Assembly: GCA_003499925.1 (NCBI GenBank)
Contig: DNRQ01000105.1
Location: forward strand, 31,288 to 70,782
Reading direction: 5' to 3'
Origin: Geobacter sp.
Lineage (GTDB): Bacteria; Desulfobacterota; Desulfuromonadia; Geobacterales; Geobacteraceae
Length of the DNA: 39,495 nt
In this document: one piece after another, positions 7,342 to 16,572 of the stretch
Numbering within the stretch: the stretch's first letter is position 1
Layout of the letters: each line of letters begins with the position of its first letter
The notes under the pieces: generated by a model
Databases searched by the model: none
What the model saw: only the letters and a program-made list of their open reading frames with translations
What the model was told of the DNA's origin: nothing
Made by a program: the position numbers and the translations under genes

Positions 7342-10118
7342 TCGAAGACCTGCTTTCCAAGGGGCACGAGTTCTCGTTTAGTCAAGTCATGCGCATTGCG
7401 CGCATGCACCTTGGCGCCGGCGGTGCGCAGGAACTGCCCGAAGTCCCATGGCAGGATCGGGTCCGCGTCCGGCCCGATCTCTCCCTGGCCTTTCCGGCAG
7501 CCGACGTGACCCGGGTCGAACGGGCCGGAGACGACGGCGCCGACCTCCTGGTCACCACCACCTTTCTTGGGCTGTACGGTTCCTCCTCCCCTCTGCCGAC
7601 GCACTACACCGAAGAGCTGCTGGACGAGGCGGCGGCCGATTCATCGGTGAGCCGAGACTTCTTGGACATACTGCACCAGCGGCTCTACCAGCTCTACTTC
7701 CAGTGCTGGAGCAAATACCGGCTCTTCATCCGGGTGGCGGAGGAGAAAAATTCCCGGGACCTGGAGCGGCTTTTCTGCCTGATCGGCCTGGGTGAAAGGG
7801 AGCTGCGGGACAGTGTGCCCGATGCCGGGTCACTCATGCGCTATGCAGGGCTTTTTTCTCAGTTTCCCCGCTCCGCCCCGGGATTGCAGACCCTTTTGCG
7901 CGATGCGCTGGGAGTAGGCAGGCTGGAAGTGGAGCAGTGCGTCCTGCGCCGGGTGCCGATCCCCGAGGACCAGCAGATGCGCCTGGGAGCTGCCAACAAT
8001 TGTCTGGGGGTTAACACCGTCCTGGGGAGCGTGATGCCGGACCGTATGGGCAAGTTCCGCATCCACATCGGCCCGTTGTCACAGAAGGAATTCGACACCT
8101 TTCTCCCCGGCACTCCACGGTATATCAAATTGGCGAGGATGATCAGGCTCTACATCGTTGATCCCTTTGATTTTGACTTGAAGCTCATCCTGGCTGCGGG
8201 GGAAGCCGATCCGATCCGTCTAGGCGATCCCGACGGTCCGCGTCTGGGGTGGAATAGCTGGTGCTTCTCCGGCGGCACCCCGGGAGAAGTAGGCGCAATC
8301 TTTCCCCTTGCCCAGTCCGCAACAAAAGCACCCGCCCCCGTTGCAGATGACTTTGGCTCTGCGCCTGAAAGGACGCAACCGTCAACCCTGACCGACTACT
8401 ATCAGCAGGAGTTGGCCCGGCTGCGCGACTTGGCGGCCGGCTACGCCGGGGCCCATCCGGAACTGGCCTCGATGGTCACCGGGCACCTGGCAAATCCAAG
8501 CGTGGAGCGGCTCTTCGAGGGAGTCGCGTTCCTGAACGCCAACCTGCAGCAGAAGCTGGATGACGATTTACCGGAGATCATCCATGAATTGACCGAAGCG
8601 CTTCACCCATGGGATTTTCGCCCAATACCGGCGACAACCATCGTCGCCTTTACTCCCAAGGCTGAACTTGCCCAACCGCTGCTGATTTCCGCAGGGGCAG
8701 AAGTCGCATCAATCCCGGTACAGGGAACCAAGTGCAGATTTAAGACATGCTTCGACGTCACTGTACACCCCTTGAAACTACTGGATGCCTCTTTCTCCCA
8801 CCCCTCCGGCAAGCCACCGTCCATCAGGCTGCAATTTCAATTGAAGGGCATCGGCCTTTCCGGCTGGCAACCGAAATCTCTGCGCTTCTTTCTCGGGGAT
8901 GACCATCCTGCGGCCTGTAACCTGTACCTGCTCTTAATGCGCTATCTGAAACGCGTCGTGATCACTTCTCGGGAAAACGGAGCTGGCATCGAGATTGCCT
9001 CCGGCTGTCTGAAACCGGTCGGCCTTGCTGATGACGAAACCATGCTCACAAAAGAAAGAGCCCTTTTGCCCGGGCACCTGATATTGCAGGAGTATTTCCT
9101 GTTCCACGACAAATTCCTGTTCATAGACCTTGCCGGGCTCGACGCCTGCCGCACGCTTGGCGACGGCTCCCGGTTCGAAATCGATTTCGAGCTGACCGCA
9201 TCTCCGCCGGTACTACCACAAGTCAATGCAAACAGTTTCGTCCTTTTTGCCACCCCGGTTGTCAACCTGTTTGAGCACAAGGCGAAGCCCCTGACATTTG
9301 GGAATGGCGAAATACGGCAAAAGATACATATATCGGGAAATAATCCGGATCATTACCAGATCTACTCTGTGGACCGGATAACCGAATTTGAAATGGCTGC
9401 TGTCGAGAGAAGGGAATACTTCAGGCAAAGTCCCTTATTTCAACGCACAGATGTCGACCATCCTTGCAACATCACGCATAGCAAATCACCCCTTGGAGAG
9501 GGATTTGACACACTCCTTTCGATTAGCCCTCGAAAACGCGACACCCTTCCTTCCAGAATAAAGCTCAACATCGATCTGACCTGTGCCAACGGAATTCTGC
9601 CCGAGCGGCTCGACATCGGCGATGTTTGTATCCCAACCCCGACCATTCCTGAACCCACCGTATTCACGAACATCAAACCAGTTACGTTTTCCATTGATCC
9701 CGACACCGGACACAACCGGCAATGGAGGCTTCTCTCCAGCTTTTCACTTAATCGCATCTCTCTAGACCTTGTTAACACTCTCCGTGCAATTTTGAGATTT
9801 TTTATTTCGGCGAACAATCGCAATCAGGCAGCGGCTAAATCGAATCTGAAACGAGTGGATGCTATCGCATCTATTCACGCAAATCCGGCCGACAGATTGA
9901 TAGGCGGCAGTATGTATCGAGGATATGACATCAGAATAAAGCTGCGCGGCGAACAGTTTGTCGGGCCTGGCGATCTGTATCTGTTCAGTTCGGTTCTGGA
10001 ACGGTTTCTCGGTGGCTATGTCACGCAAAACTGCTTTATTCGTCTTGTCGTTGAGGAGATTACTGAAGGGTATCAATTACAATGGCCTGCGCGGCTGGGG
10101 GATCGGCCCCTGATCTGA
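7305..10118 (+). CDS. TssG-TssF fusion protein of the T6SS baseplate
   Basis: One 937-residue reading frame carries two baseplate proteins. Residues 1-~337 are a full TssG: FSFSQVMRIARMHLG, VRPDLSLAFPAADV, FLGLYGSSSPLPTHYTEEL, FLDILHQRLYQLYFQCWSKYR and RMGKFRIHIGPLS. Residues ~338-359 form an Ala/Pro-rich linker (SATKAPAPVADDFGSAPER). From residue ~360 a complete TssF follows, with YYQQELARLRDLAAGYAGAHP, VERLFEGVAFLNANLQQKLDDD, FRPIPATTIVAFTPK and the C-terminal VGPGDLYLFSSVLERFLGGY. The GTG start at 7305 lies inside the end of tssF. Since wedges of known systems contain two TssF per TssG, a free TssF plus a TssG-tethered TssF could supply an asymmetric wedge. The last third of the TssF part is visibly richer in A+T than the rest. 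Confidence 0.92.
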   Translation: MADTTGKPSYPVIEDLLSKGHEFSFSQVMRIARMHLGAGGAQELPEVPWQDRVRVRPDLSLAFPAADVTRVERAGDDGADLLVTTTFLGLYGSSSPLPTHYTEELLDEAAADSSVSRDFLDILHQRLYQLYFQCWSKYRLFIRVAEEKNSRDLERLFCLIGLGERELRDSVPDAGSLMRYAGLFSQFPRSAPGLQTLLRDALGVGRLEVEQCVLRRVPIPEDQQMRLGAANNCLGVNTVLGSVMPDRMGKFRIHIGPLSQKEFDTFLPGTPRYIKLARMIRLYIVDPFDFDLKLILAAGEADPIRLGDPDGPRLGWNSWCFSGGTPGEVGAIFPLAQSATKAPAPVADDFGSAPERTQPSTLTDYYQQELARLRDLAAGYAGAHPELASMVTGHLANPSVERLFEGVAFLNANLQQKLDDDLPEIIHELTEALHPWDFRPIPATTIVAFTPKAELAQPLLISAGAEVASIPVQGTKCRFKTCFDVTVHPLKLLDASFSHPSGKPPSIRLQFQLKGIGLSGWQPKSLRFFLGDDHPAACNLYLLLMRYLKRVVITSRENGAGIEIASGCLKPVGLADDETMLTKERALLPGHLILQEYFLFHDKFLFIDLAGLDACRTLGDGSRFEIDFELTASPPVLPQVNANSFVLFATPVVNLFEHKAKPLTFGNGEIRQKIHISGNNPDHYQIYSVDRITEFEMAAVERREYFRQSPLFQRTDVDHPCNITHSKSPLGEGFDTLLSISPRKRDTLPSRIKLNIDLTCANGILPERLDIGDVCIPTPTIPEPTVFTNIKPVTFSIDPDTGHNRQWRLLSSFSLNRISLDLVNTLRAILRFFISANNRNQAAAKSNLKRVDAIASIHANPADRLIGGSMYRGYDIRIKLRGEQFVGPGDLYLFSSVLERFLGGYVTQNCFIRLVVEEITEGYQLQWPARLGDRPLI

Positions 10119-10184
10119 TGCCTGCGACAATGCGGGTACAAGGACTACGGGTCCATAATCACTACCTAAAATAGGCAGAAGAGC

Positions 10185-10850
10185 ATGCACAAAATAAGCA
10201 ATTCAGTTGGCAGACATGGAGTAAACAAAGGTTCAGACGTAAGAATTGTTCAGGCCCTGTTGAACCGGCATATCATCCCGCCTTCTAGGCAAGTGAAAGT
10301 TGACGATATCGCAGGTTCCAAGACAATCACAGCAATCTTGGCTTTCCAGCATCGCCTGGGTTTAGCCAAATGTGATGGTCTGGTTACTCCGGCAGGCACA
10401 ACTTTTAGCGCATTATGTTCTTTGCCCAAGTCCGTCCCGATAACAGAGCGTTATCTAGTTGCCTTTAGTAATACTTTCAAGGTGCTGGCAAATTCTATCA
10501 CAGCTATTGGGTCCCATGTTGAAAGGTCAATTGAGTCTGCCGCTTCATTTATGACTTACCACCGTGCTCAACGGACGATTTGTTTGCCAATGCAACATCT
10601 CCCGGCATAATATTTCTTGTCCTACAAGGGAAGGTTGAAAACGCTTGAAGATATATACATGGTTATTTTATGGCCTAAAGCTATTGGCAAGGATCCAGAT
10701 GCAGCAATTTTCAGAGCCGGGACGAAAGTATACAATCAGAACAAAGGCTTTGACAAGGAACCACATGACGGCGAGATAACACCAAGAGAGTGTGCGGCGG
10801 CTGTCCATGCCGCGTATAATAAAGGTCTTTCTAAAGGAAACTTTGGCTGA
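10185..10850 (+). pseudogene. Broken peptidoglycan-binding / lysozyme-like protein
   Basis: The first part (141 codons) begins MHKISNSVGRHGVNKGSDVR and is a PG_binding_1-type domain (VRIVQALLN, GSKTITAILAFQHRLGL), the usual cell-wall anchor of muralytic enzymes. An in-frame TAA at 10608-10610 stops it. The same frame continues with YFLSYKGRLKTLEDIYMVIL and WPKAIGKDPD, then an acidic NKGFDKEPHDGEITPRE stretch resembling a calcium-binding loop, ending at 10850. This tail resembles the end of the lysozyme-like domain found in some phage/T6SS-linked proteins, but the region between the two parts is shorter than expected, so the catalytic middle may be deleted. I call it a disrupted T6SS-linked muramidase; read-through is possible but unlikely. 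Confidence 0.65.
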
Positions 10851-10903
10851 AAGGATGGGCAGGCATACCAAAAATATGTATTTGGCTGAACAAGGAGGTG
10901 ACA

Positions 10904-11458
10904 ATGTCGCTACAAAGCAAATATATAAATGAAGTCCTTATTAATCCGAGTACAAATCATATTCTAAAAGTCGGCATGCCAATAATTTTATTATTAACTT
11001 TGGGCTTATCTCTGCACGAATCATTTGGCGAGGAGAAGCGACTTGACACAGTTGCCGGTGAAATCAGATACATTCGAAACGAAAAAACTTCAAGATGCAA
11101 TGTCTTGCTAGATAACAAGTCCATTCTTAAGATGGAATGCGAATTTGCTTATTTACCTGAGATAAGAGGTGATTTCCGAGAAAACCTTGGAAAATTTGAT
11201 GAGGTAGTCGTCCTGCAGGAAAACCCAATGGGCAATGCTTGCAATGGGGGTCCTCTTCACCTGATAGGATTGAGAAAAGATAAGAGCTATCAGGTATCTG
11301 GACCGCTAGATTTTTGCGGTGGCAAGGACCCGATCATAAAACATACAGGAGAGATGATATCTATCATCTTCCCAGGCGGTCCTCCTAACAGGGGGACAGG
11401 AGATATCCCTACAGAAAAGTGGATTTTTGGAAACGGTAAACTAAAAAAAACCAAGTAG
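10904..11458 (+). CDS. Exported protein, candidate immunity protein for the adjacent muralytic relic
   Basis: I do not recognise this family. The ATG at 10904 follows a strong AAGGAGG at ideal spacing. The 184-residue product has a hydrophobic segment at about residues 23-39 (MPIILLLTLGLSL) ending near HESFGEEK, consistent with a signal peptide or N-terminal anchor. The rest is a predicted beta-rich periplasmic domain with four Cys residues (CNVLL, MECEF, NACNGG, DFCGG) that may form two disulfides. It lies between a peptidoglycan-hydrolase relic and vgrG, the classic place for a periplasmic immunity protein; that role is inferred from position only. The gene is A+T-rich compared with the T6SS core, suggesting separate origin. 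Confidence 0.7.
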   Translation: MSLQSKYINEVLINPSTNHILKVGMPIILLLTLGLSLHESFGEEKRLDTVAGEIRYIRNEKTSRCNVLLDNKSILKMECEFAYLPEIRGDFRENLGKFDEVVVLQENPMGNACNGGPLHLIGLRKDKSYQVSGPLDFCGGKDPIIKHTGEMISIIFPGGPPNRGTGDIPTEKWIFGNGKLKKTK

Positions 11459-11596
11459 TATATTTTGAGTAAAGAGCCCAGTTTACCGATTTAAGCCTGC
11501 AGGTCTTATTTGCAGTGAATATTGTATGATCAAAAAAGTGGAGTTTAGCTAAAGATCAACAAACGTATTAGAGCTACTAACCTCGGAGAGAATGCC

Positions 11597-13636
11597 ATGG
11601 TGTCAAAATCAAAATTTTCACTCTTTGTTATAGGCACTGACTACGAAATAGCCGTCGAGCATTTTAGCTTGGAAGAATCCATATCAGCACATTTTATAGC
11701 AACGCTCAACCTTGTAAGTGAGGACGTAATACATCTAAGCACAATGATAAAGAAAGAGGTTCTCCTTACTATTGCCGGCAAAGACGAAGACCGTTATATC
11801 CATGGCATAATCGGGAACTTTATGGTGATAGGCCATGTAGGCCGTTTCTACACTTACCAAGCGACAATGGTTCCTGCTGTATGGCTGCTCAACTTCAACA
11901 AGAACTTCAGAATATTCCAGAATGCCACAGTTGTCGACATCGTCACCGAAATTCTCGACGAAAACCAGATTTCCTCTGACGACTATGTCTTCAAACTTGA
12001 ATCCGACTATCCGGAAAGACGTTACTGCACCCAGTACGGTGAAAGCGATTTCCGCTTCATCTGCCGCATTCTGGAGGAAGAGGGGATCTTCTATTTCTTC
12101 GAACACGCCGAAGATTCCCACAGCATCGTGTTTTCCGACACTGAAGCGGTTTACCGCCCCATAGCAGGAGAGGACGAAATCAGCTTTCACCATGACTCGG
12201 GACTCGTCGCCGAAAAGGAAACCATAGAAACCTTTGCATACAACCGCGCAATCTGCCCCGGAAAAGTTACCCACACAAACTACAACTTCAAAAGGCCATC
12301 GCTTGACATGGAAGTAATTGAGGAAGGCGATACTCACAGGGTTCATGAGATATACGAATACCCCGGAGACTATGGACTTCCCCCCGAAGGTTCACCCAAA
12401 GTGAAAGCGCACCTGGAAGAAGTCAAATCACTTGAGGAAAGCGCACAAGGCACAAGCAACTGTGCCAGATTCATCCCCGGCTGCACCTTCACGATCAGCG
12501 ACCACAGCTTTGAGGAGTTGAACAGGGAATATTGTCTTATTGCCGTAGAGCACGAGGGATCACAACCTAACGTGTACGGCGAGCATTCTGGGATCGGTGG
12601 AGACTATTCCTATTCCAACCACTTCATAGCCATCCCCGCTTCGACGGTCTACCGCACCCGAACGACCGTCCCAAAGCCATTTGTCCGCGGGCTCCAGAGT
12701 GCAGTGGTGACTGGTCCGGAGGGACAGGAAATCCACACCGACGAATACGGGCGCATAAAGGTTCTGTTCCACTGGGACAGGGAGGGTCGGAAAAACGACC
12801 AGAGCTCATGCTGGCTCCGCACCAGCCAGCCCTGGAGCGGCAACGGATGGGGCTTTGTCTCCATTCCGCGCATAGGTGACGAGGTTCTTGTCGACTTCAT
12901 CAACGGCGACCCGGACTGGCCGATTGTCGTGGGCAACGTGAACAATGCCGCTTCACCCGCACTCTACAGGCTCCCCGCCAACAAGACCCGAAGCGGCATC
13001 AAGACCAGAAGCACCCCCGGAGGCGGTCCCGACAACTTCAACGAACTGCGCTTCGAGGACAGAAAGGGATCGGAGGAGATATATCTTCAGGGCGAAAAAG
13101 ACTGGAACGTCCTGATCAAAAACGACAAGGGGCAGACGGTCGGCAATGACGAAACGCTCAATGTCGGCAATAACAGAACGAAAACTGTCGGGGCAGATCA
13201 GACGGTAACAATAGGCTCAAATCACACCGAGAGCATAGGCGCCAACAAAACCAATACCATCGGCGCCAACAAGACCGAAACGGTGAGCATCAATTCAATG
13301 GAGACCATTGGCGGCGCAAAAGAATTATCCATTGGCGGCGTGTATCAGATCACGGTCGGCGGTGTCATGAACGAGACAGTTGCAGGCGCGAAGACCGAAG
13401 AAGTCGGGATGGCAAAGGCGGTCTTTGTAGGTACAACCATGACCGAAAACGTGGTTGGCGACAGAACAACAAACATCGGAGCAGACCTCTCTGAAACGGT
13501 GACCGGAAAGCATTATTCAAAAGCAAAGGAATACATAATAGAAGCATCCAAGATCACTTTTAAAGCAGGCTCTTCAACTATCGTCATGGATGGTAGTAGT
13601 ATAACTATCAAAGCCAACAAAATATTCAATAACTGA
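11597..13636 (+). CDS. vgrG: T6SS spike protein VgrG (TssI)
   Basis: VgrG forms the trimeric spike on the Hcp tube and carries effectors and a PAAR tip. The 679-residue protein has the gp27-like base (DYVFKLESDYPERRYCTQYGES region, then FRFICRILEEEGIFYFFEH), the OB-fold gp5-like domain (IHTDEYGRIKVLFHWDREG, then CWLRTSQPWSGNGWGFVSIPRIGDEVLVDFINGDPDWP in consecutive stretches), and a C-terminal needle of short repeats with VG/IG spaced about every eight residues from about residue 510 (TVGNDETLNVGNNRTKTVG and following). No extra C-terminal enzymatic domain is present, so cargo should be encoded separately. The first ~300 bases are A+T-rich and the remainder is GC-rich. Confidence 0.97.
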   Translation: MVSKSKFSLFVIGTDYEIAVEHFSLEESISAHFIATLNLVSEDVIHLSTMIKKEVLLTIAGKDEDRYIHGIIGNFMVIGHVGRFYTYQATMVPAVWLLNFNKNFRIFQNATVVDIVTEILDENQISSDDYVFKLESDYPERRYCTQYGESDFRFICRILEEEGIFYFFEHAEDSHSIVFSDTEAVYRPIAGEDEISFHHDSGLVAEKETIETFAYNRAICPGKVTHTNYNFKRPSLDMEVIEEGDTHRVHEIYEYPGDYGLPPEGSPKVKAHLEEVKSLEESAQGTSNCARFIPGCTFTISDHSFEELNREYCLIAVEHEGSQPNVYGEHSGIGGDYSYSNHFIAIPASTVYRTRTTVPKPFVRGLQSAVVTGPEGQEIHTDEYGRIKVLFHWDREGRKNDQSSCWLRTSQPWSGNGWGFVSIPRIGDEVLVDFINGDPDWPIVVGNVNNAASPALYRLPANKTRSGIKTRSTPGGGPDNFNELRFEDRKGSEEIYLQGEKDWNVLIKNDKGQTVGNDETLNVGNNRTKTVGADQTVTIGSNHTESIGANKTNTIGANKTETVSINSMETIGGAKELSIGGVYQITVGGVMNETVAGAKTEEVGMAKAVFVGTTMTENVVGDRTTNIGADLSETVTGKHYSKAKEYIIEASKITFKAGSSTIVMDGSSITIKANKIFNN

Positions 13637-13703
13637 CGATGCATATGGAGGTGCGCAAGCTATCGAAGTAAGTACCATGAGATAGCGCCCCTGGAGGCTC
13701 AAT

Positions 13704-14210
13704 GTGAAAAAGGAACGGACAAATATCATACAGTTCCCTGAGAATCGTTTTCCCATAGAAGGCATACGGCTGGGCAGAATTACGAGCATCAACGAGAGCG
13801 GAGTCGTTTTAGTCGATTTCCCCGGCAACACCTTGGGCCCTATTGCGGCCCGAACCACAACCTGGTCAAATGCGCAAATTATTCGCGACGCAAGCTCGGA
13901 AGGCCGAGAAATATTGCTCGCTTTTGAAAACAACGACGCTAAACACCCCATCCTAGTCGACATCATGCATTCCCCAATGGATCACATTACAGAGCCTGCA
14001 TCCACTGTCTTTGAAGCAGAAGGGCCGCAAGATGTAACAGTAGACGGCAAAAAGATTGTCTTTGTCGCGGAGAACGAGATCGTCCTGAAATGCGGAAAAG
14101 CGAACATCACGCTCACCAAGGCCGGCAAAGTCCTTATCAAGGGCGAATATGTTCTCAGCCACTCTTCGGGCGACAACAGAATCAAAGGCGGCTCGATATC
14201 CATCAATTAA
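13704..14210 (+). CDS. DUF6484-type VgrG-associated protein
   Basis: The 168-residue product has the N-terminal pattern IRLGRITSINESGVVLVDFP around residues 20-39, followed by GPIAARTTTWSNAQI, LLAFENNDAKHPILVDI and a C-terminal GKKIVFVAENEIVLKCGKANITLTKAGKVLI repeat-like beta segment. This matches my memory of the DUF6484 domain commonly encoded just after vgrG. The C-terminal part (alternating beta with a closing VLIKGEYVLS) resembles the DUF2345/needle strands of VgrG, so it may sit at or near the spike. The start is GTG at 13704 with GGAGG upstream. It lies 67 bases after vgrG and 15 before the next gene. Confidence 0.75.
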   Translation: MKKERTNIIQFPENRFPIEGIRLGRITSINESGVVLVDFPGNTLGPIAARTTTWSNAQIIRDASSEGREILLAFENNDAKHPILVDIMHSPMDHITEPASTVFEAEGPQDVTVDGKKIVFVAENEIVLKCGKANITLTKAGKVLIKGEYVLSHSSGDNRIKGGSISIN

Positions 14211-14225
14211 AGTCGGTGAGGTCTT

Positions 14226-15470
14226 ATGCCAATCAATGCAATAGTCTCTCAATTCGCCGAAGAAGCCGCATTCCTCTGGTTTCTCCGCTCCAAAGCCGTC
14301 AGCGCGCCTCATTTCTCTCTTCGAGATCTGACAGAGCTCGATGAGCGCCTGGAGGCCCAAATCGACGGCCTTCGTGTCGCGGGAGATGCCGGCTGGGCTC
14401 TCTGCAGAGACGCGCTTCAAGGCGACCATGCGGAGGGGGTTTTCCCCGCCGCAGTCTTGGCATTTGAAAACGGTAAAGAGACACCTATTGGGGACGTCAT
14501 GAACGCGGTGAGCCATGATCAGGGAAGATCCCGTCCCCTTATCTCCGCCCTTGGCTGGTTGAGTTACGAAAAGGCCCAGCCACACATAAAAGCATTTCTC
14601 ACTGATGAGTCATCATTTCACCGGTACATCGGCATAGCAGCAAGCGCCATCCACCGCCACGATCCCGGACTTCACCTGAACAAAGCGGCTTCCGATCCTT
14701 CACCTTTAGTAAAGGCCCGCGGTCTCCGTGCGTATGGAGAACTCGGGAGGAGCCGCGAACTCGATCTTAGCGGTCTCCGAGACGACCTCACAGCCGATGA
14801 CGATGGGGTACGTTTCTCTGCTGCATGGTCGGCAACCCTTGCTGGTAATACGGAAACAGTTGAGCTGCTGAAAAGCTTCGTCATCCCAGAGTCCCATCAG
14901 AAGGAAAAAGCCTTGAACGCAGCCTTACGGCGCATGGAACTGACGAACGCCCTCTCCTGGCAGAAATCACTCTCAAAATCAGAAGACACGATCCGACTTG
15001 CAGTTATCGGTACGGGCATCATAGGAGATTCCCTTTTCGTCCCCTGGCTCATCGAACAAATGAATACACCGGTGCTTGCCCGCGTCGCCGGTGAATCTTT
15101 CACCATGATAACCGGTGTTGACATTGCCCTTGAAATGGAAGACGCCCGGCCTGACGGGTTTGAAGCAGGGCCAAACGATGACCCGAGAGACCACAACATA
15201 GCAATGGACGCCGATGAAGACCTTTCCTGGCCGAACGTCGAATCGATTAGCGCCTGGTGGAACAAGAACAAAGGTGATTACCCAAGCGGCATACGCTATC
15301 TCCTCGGCAAGCCTGTCTCAGTGGATCATCTTCGGCAAATTCTTAGAACTGGTCGTCAGAGACAACGTTCAGCGGCCGCTCTTGAACTGGCAATGATGAA
15401 TCCGGGGCAGCCTCTTTTTGAGGTGCGGGCTCCGGCCTTCAGACAAAGCGGCATGAGACGCAATCTATGA
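14226..15470 (+). CDS. TIGR02270-type HEAT-like T6SS-associated protein
   Basis: This 414-residue protein resembles TIGR02270 proteins encoded in T6SS loci. It is a chain of helical HEAT-like units: FLWFLRSKAVSAPHFSLRDL at the start, LDERLEAQIDGLRVAGDAGW, ISALGWLSYEKAQPHIKAFL, and YIGIAASAIHRHDPG followed by SPLVKARGLRAYGELGR. An acidic stretch (DDPRDHNIAMDADEDLSWPN) precedes the final helices with LRTGRQRQRSAAALELAM. The role is not settled; proteins of this shape can act as adaptors. Its TGA overlaps the ATG of the next gene (ATGA), so the two are translationally coupled, implying fixed stoichiometry. Confidence 0.82.
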   Translation: MPINAIVSQFAEEAAFLWFLRSKAVSAPHFSLRDLTELDERLEAQIDGLRVAGDAGWALCRDALQGDHAEGVFPAAVLAFENGKETPIGDVMNAVSHDQGRSRPLISALGWLSYEKAQPHIKAFLTDESSFHRYIGIAASAIHRHDPGLHLNKAASDPSPLVKARGLRAYGELGRSRELDLSGLRDDLTADDDGVRFSAAWSATLAGNTETVELLKSFVIPESHQKEKALNAALRRMELTNALSWQKSLSKSEDTIRLAVIGTGIIGDSLFVPWLIEQMNTPVLARVAGESFTMITGVDIALEMEDARPDGFEAGPNDDPRDHNIAMDADEDLSWPNVESISAWWNKNKGDYPSGIRYLLGKPVSVDHLRQILRTGRQRQRSAAALELAMMNPGQPLFEVRAPAFRQSGMRRNL

Positions 15471-16531
15471 AGGAATTGGCGATAACTGCTGCTAACAGCA
15501 TTACTGCTGTAGGGCATGACGGCCGCATGACCTCGGCCTCCGTTCGGGCAGGGGTCTCCCGTATGTTCGCCTACGACGAATACCTGGACGGAAGAGACAA
15601 TCCCATAACCGCGGCGCCAATCAGAGGCATTGATGACGACGAGGATGATACAGCCACGCGCCTCAGCAGCATAGCGATGATGTGTTTCGAAGACATGCTC
15701 AACGAATATTTCCAGAATTGCGCACACCTGCCTACGCAGCTCGAACTGCTACTGGGGGTAGCCTCGGAAGAGCGGCCTGGCCCACGCTATGAGGAAAGCT
15801 GCATGGGACCCTTGCTGGAAATCATGGGAAAATGGGCGAACCAACCTAAGTTGCAGACCATCCCACAGGGTAACGCATCCATGCACTTTGCCATCAATCA
15901 GGTCGGGAGGTTAATGGAAAGTAATCCCGGCGCCTTCTGCATCATCGGCGGAATCGACTCACTCATTAGGGATTCGACGCTGAACTGGTTTGAACAGGAC
16001 GGCCGTCTGAAATCCGAAAGCTACGGTCGCCATCAGGGGGTGATCGCCGGGGAAGCGGTTTCTTTCCTGGTTGTCGAAGACTCGGATCGGGCCAAGCAGG
16101 CAAACAGGCAGATCCTGGCGCGTATCTCCAGTCTTGGGCTGGCGGAGGAACCGACGCCGCGCGCATCGCATTCCCCAAGCCGGAACAGTGGCCTGACCGA
16201 CGCCTGCCGGGCCGCGCTGGTCGGCACAAAGGATAAGGACATCCGCGCCGTGTTCGGCGACTTGAACGGCGAGAATTCCAGGGCCAAGGAGTGGAGCATG
16301 ACCGAGATGCGATGTTTCAAAGAACGTCATGAACAGAGAAAGCTTTGGAGCCCTGCCAACTGTTATGGCGATATCGGCGCCGCGAGCGGAGCCGTGTTGG
16401 CGAACATCGCCACGCAGGGGTTTGTCCGCGGCTGGTTGCCATCACCTGTCCTTATCTTTTGTTCGGACGACCATGGTCCGTGCGGCGCATTGGTTATGGA
16501 AAATGGTGGTCCGCAGGATGGAAAGCCGTAG
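15467..16531 (+). CDS. Ketosynthase/thiolase-fold protein lacking the catalytic cysteine
   Basis: This 354-residue protein looks like a beta-ketoacyl synthase fold: an opening LAITAANSITAVGHDG strand-turn, GNASMHFAINQVGRLMESNP, then CIIGGIDSLIRDSTLNWFEQDGRL and a later NCYGDIGAASGAVLANIA that matches the GD-x-GAASG loop of ketosynthases. In active enzymes a Cys nucleophile sits in the loop that here reads QGNASMHF, and no Cys is there, so it is probably not a condensing enzyme. Related proteins occur in T6SS VgrG operons next to TIGR02270 and DUF4150 genes, where a structural or adaptor function is plausible. It starts by a four-base overlap with the previous gene. Confidence 0.78.
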   Translation: MKELAITAANSITAVGHDGRMTSASVRAGVSRMFAYDEYLDGRDNPITAAPIRGIDDDEDDTATRLSSIAMMCFEDMLNEYFQNCAHLPTQLELLLGVASEERPGPRYEESCMGPLLEIMGKWANQPKLQTIPQGNASMHFAINQVGRLMESNPGAFCIIGGIDSLIRDSTLNWFEQDGRLKSESYGRHQGVIAGEAVSFLVVEDSDRAKQANRQILARISSLGLAEEPTPRASHSPSRNSGLTDACRAALVGTKDKDIRAVFGDLNGENSRAKEWSMTEMRCFKERHEQRKLWSPANCYGDIGAASGAVLANIATQGFVRGWLPSPVLIFCSDDHGPCGALVMENGGPQDGKP

Positions 16532-16572
16532 GGAGTTCATCCCTCGCATAATGCACATGGAGGTACGGCCAC

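Noticed and set aside
11597..13636. Evolved VgrG with a C-terminal toxin domain
   Set aside because: After the OB-fold, only the needle-like VG/IG repeats continue to the stop; no extra globular domain is present.
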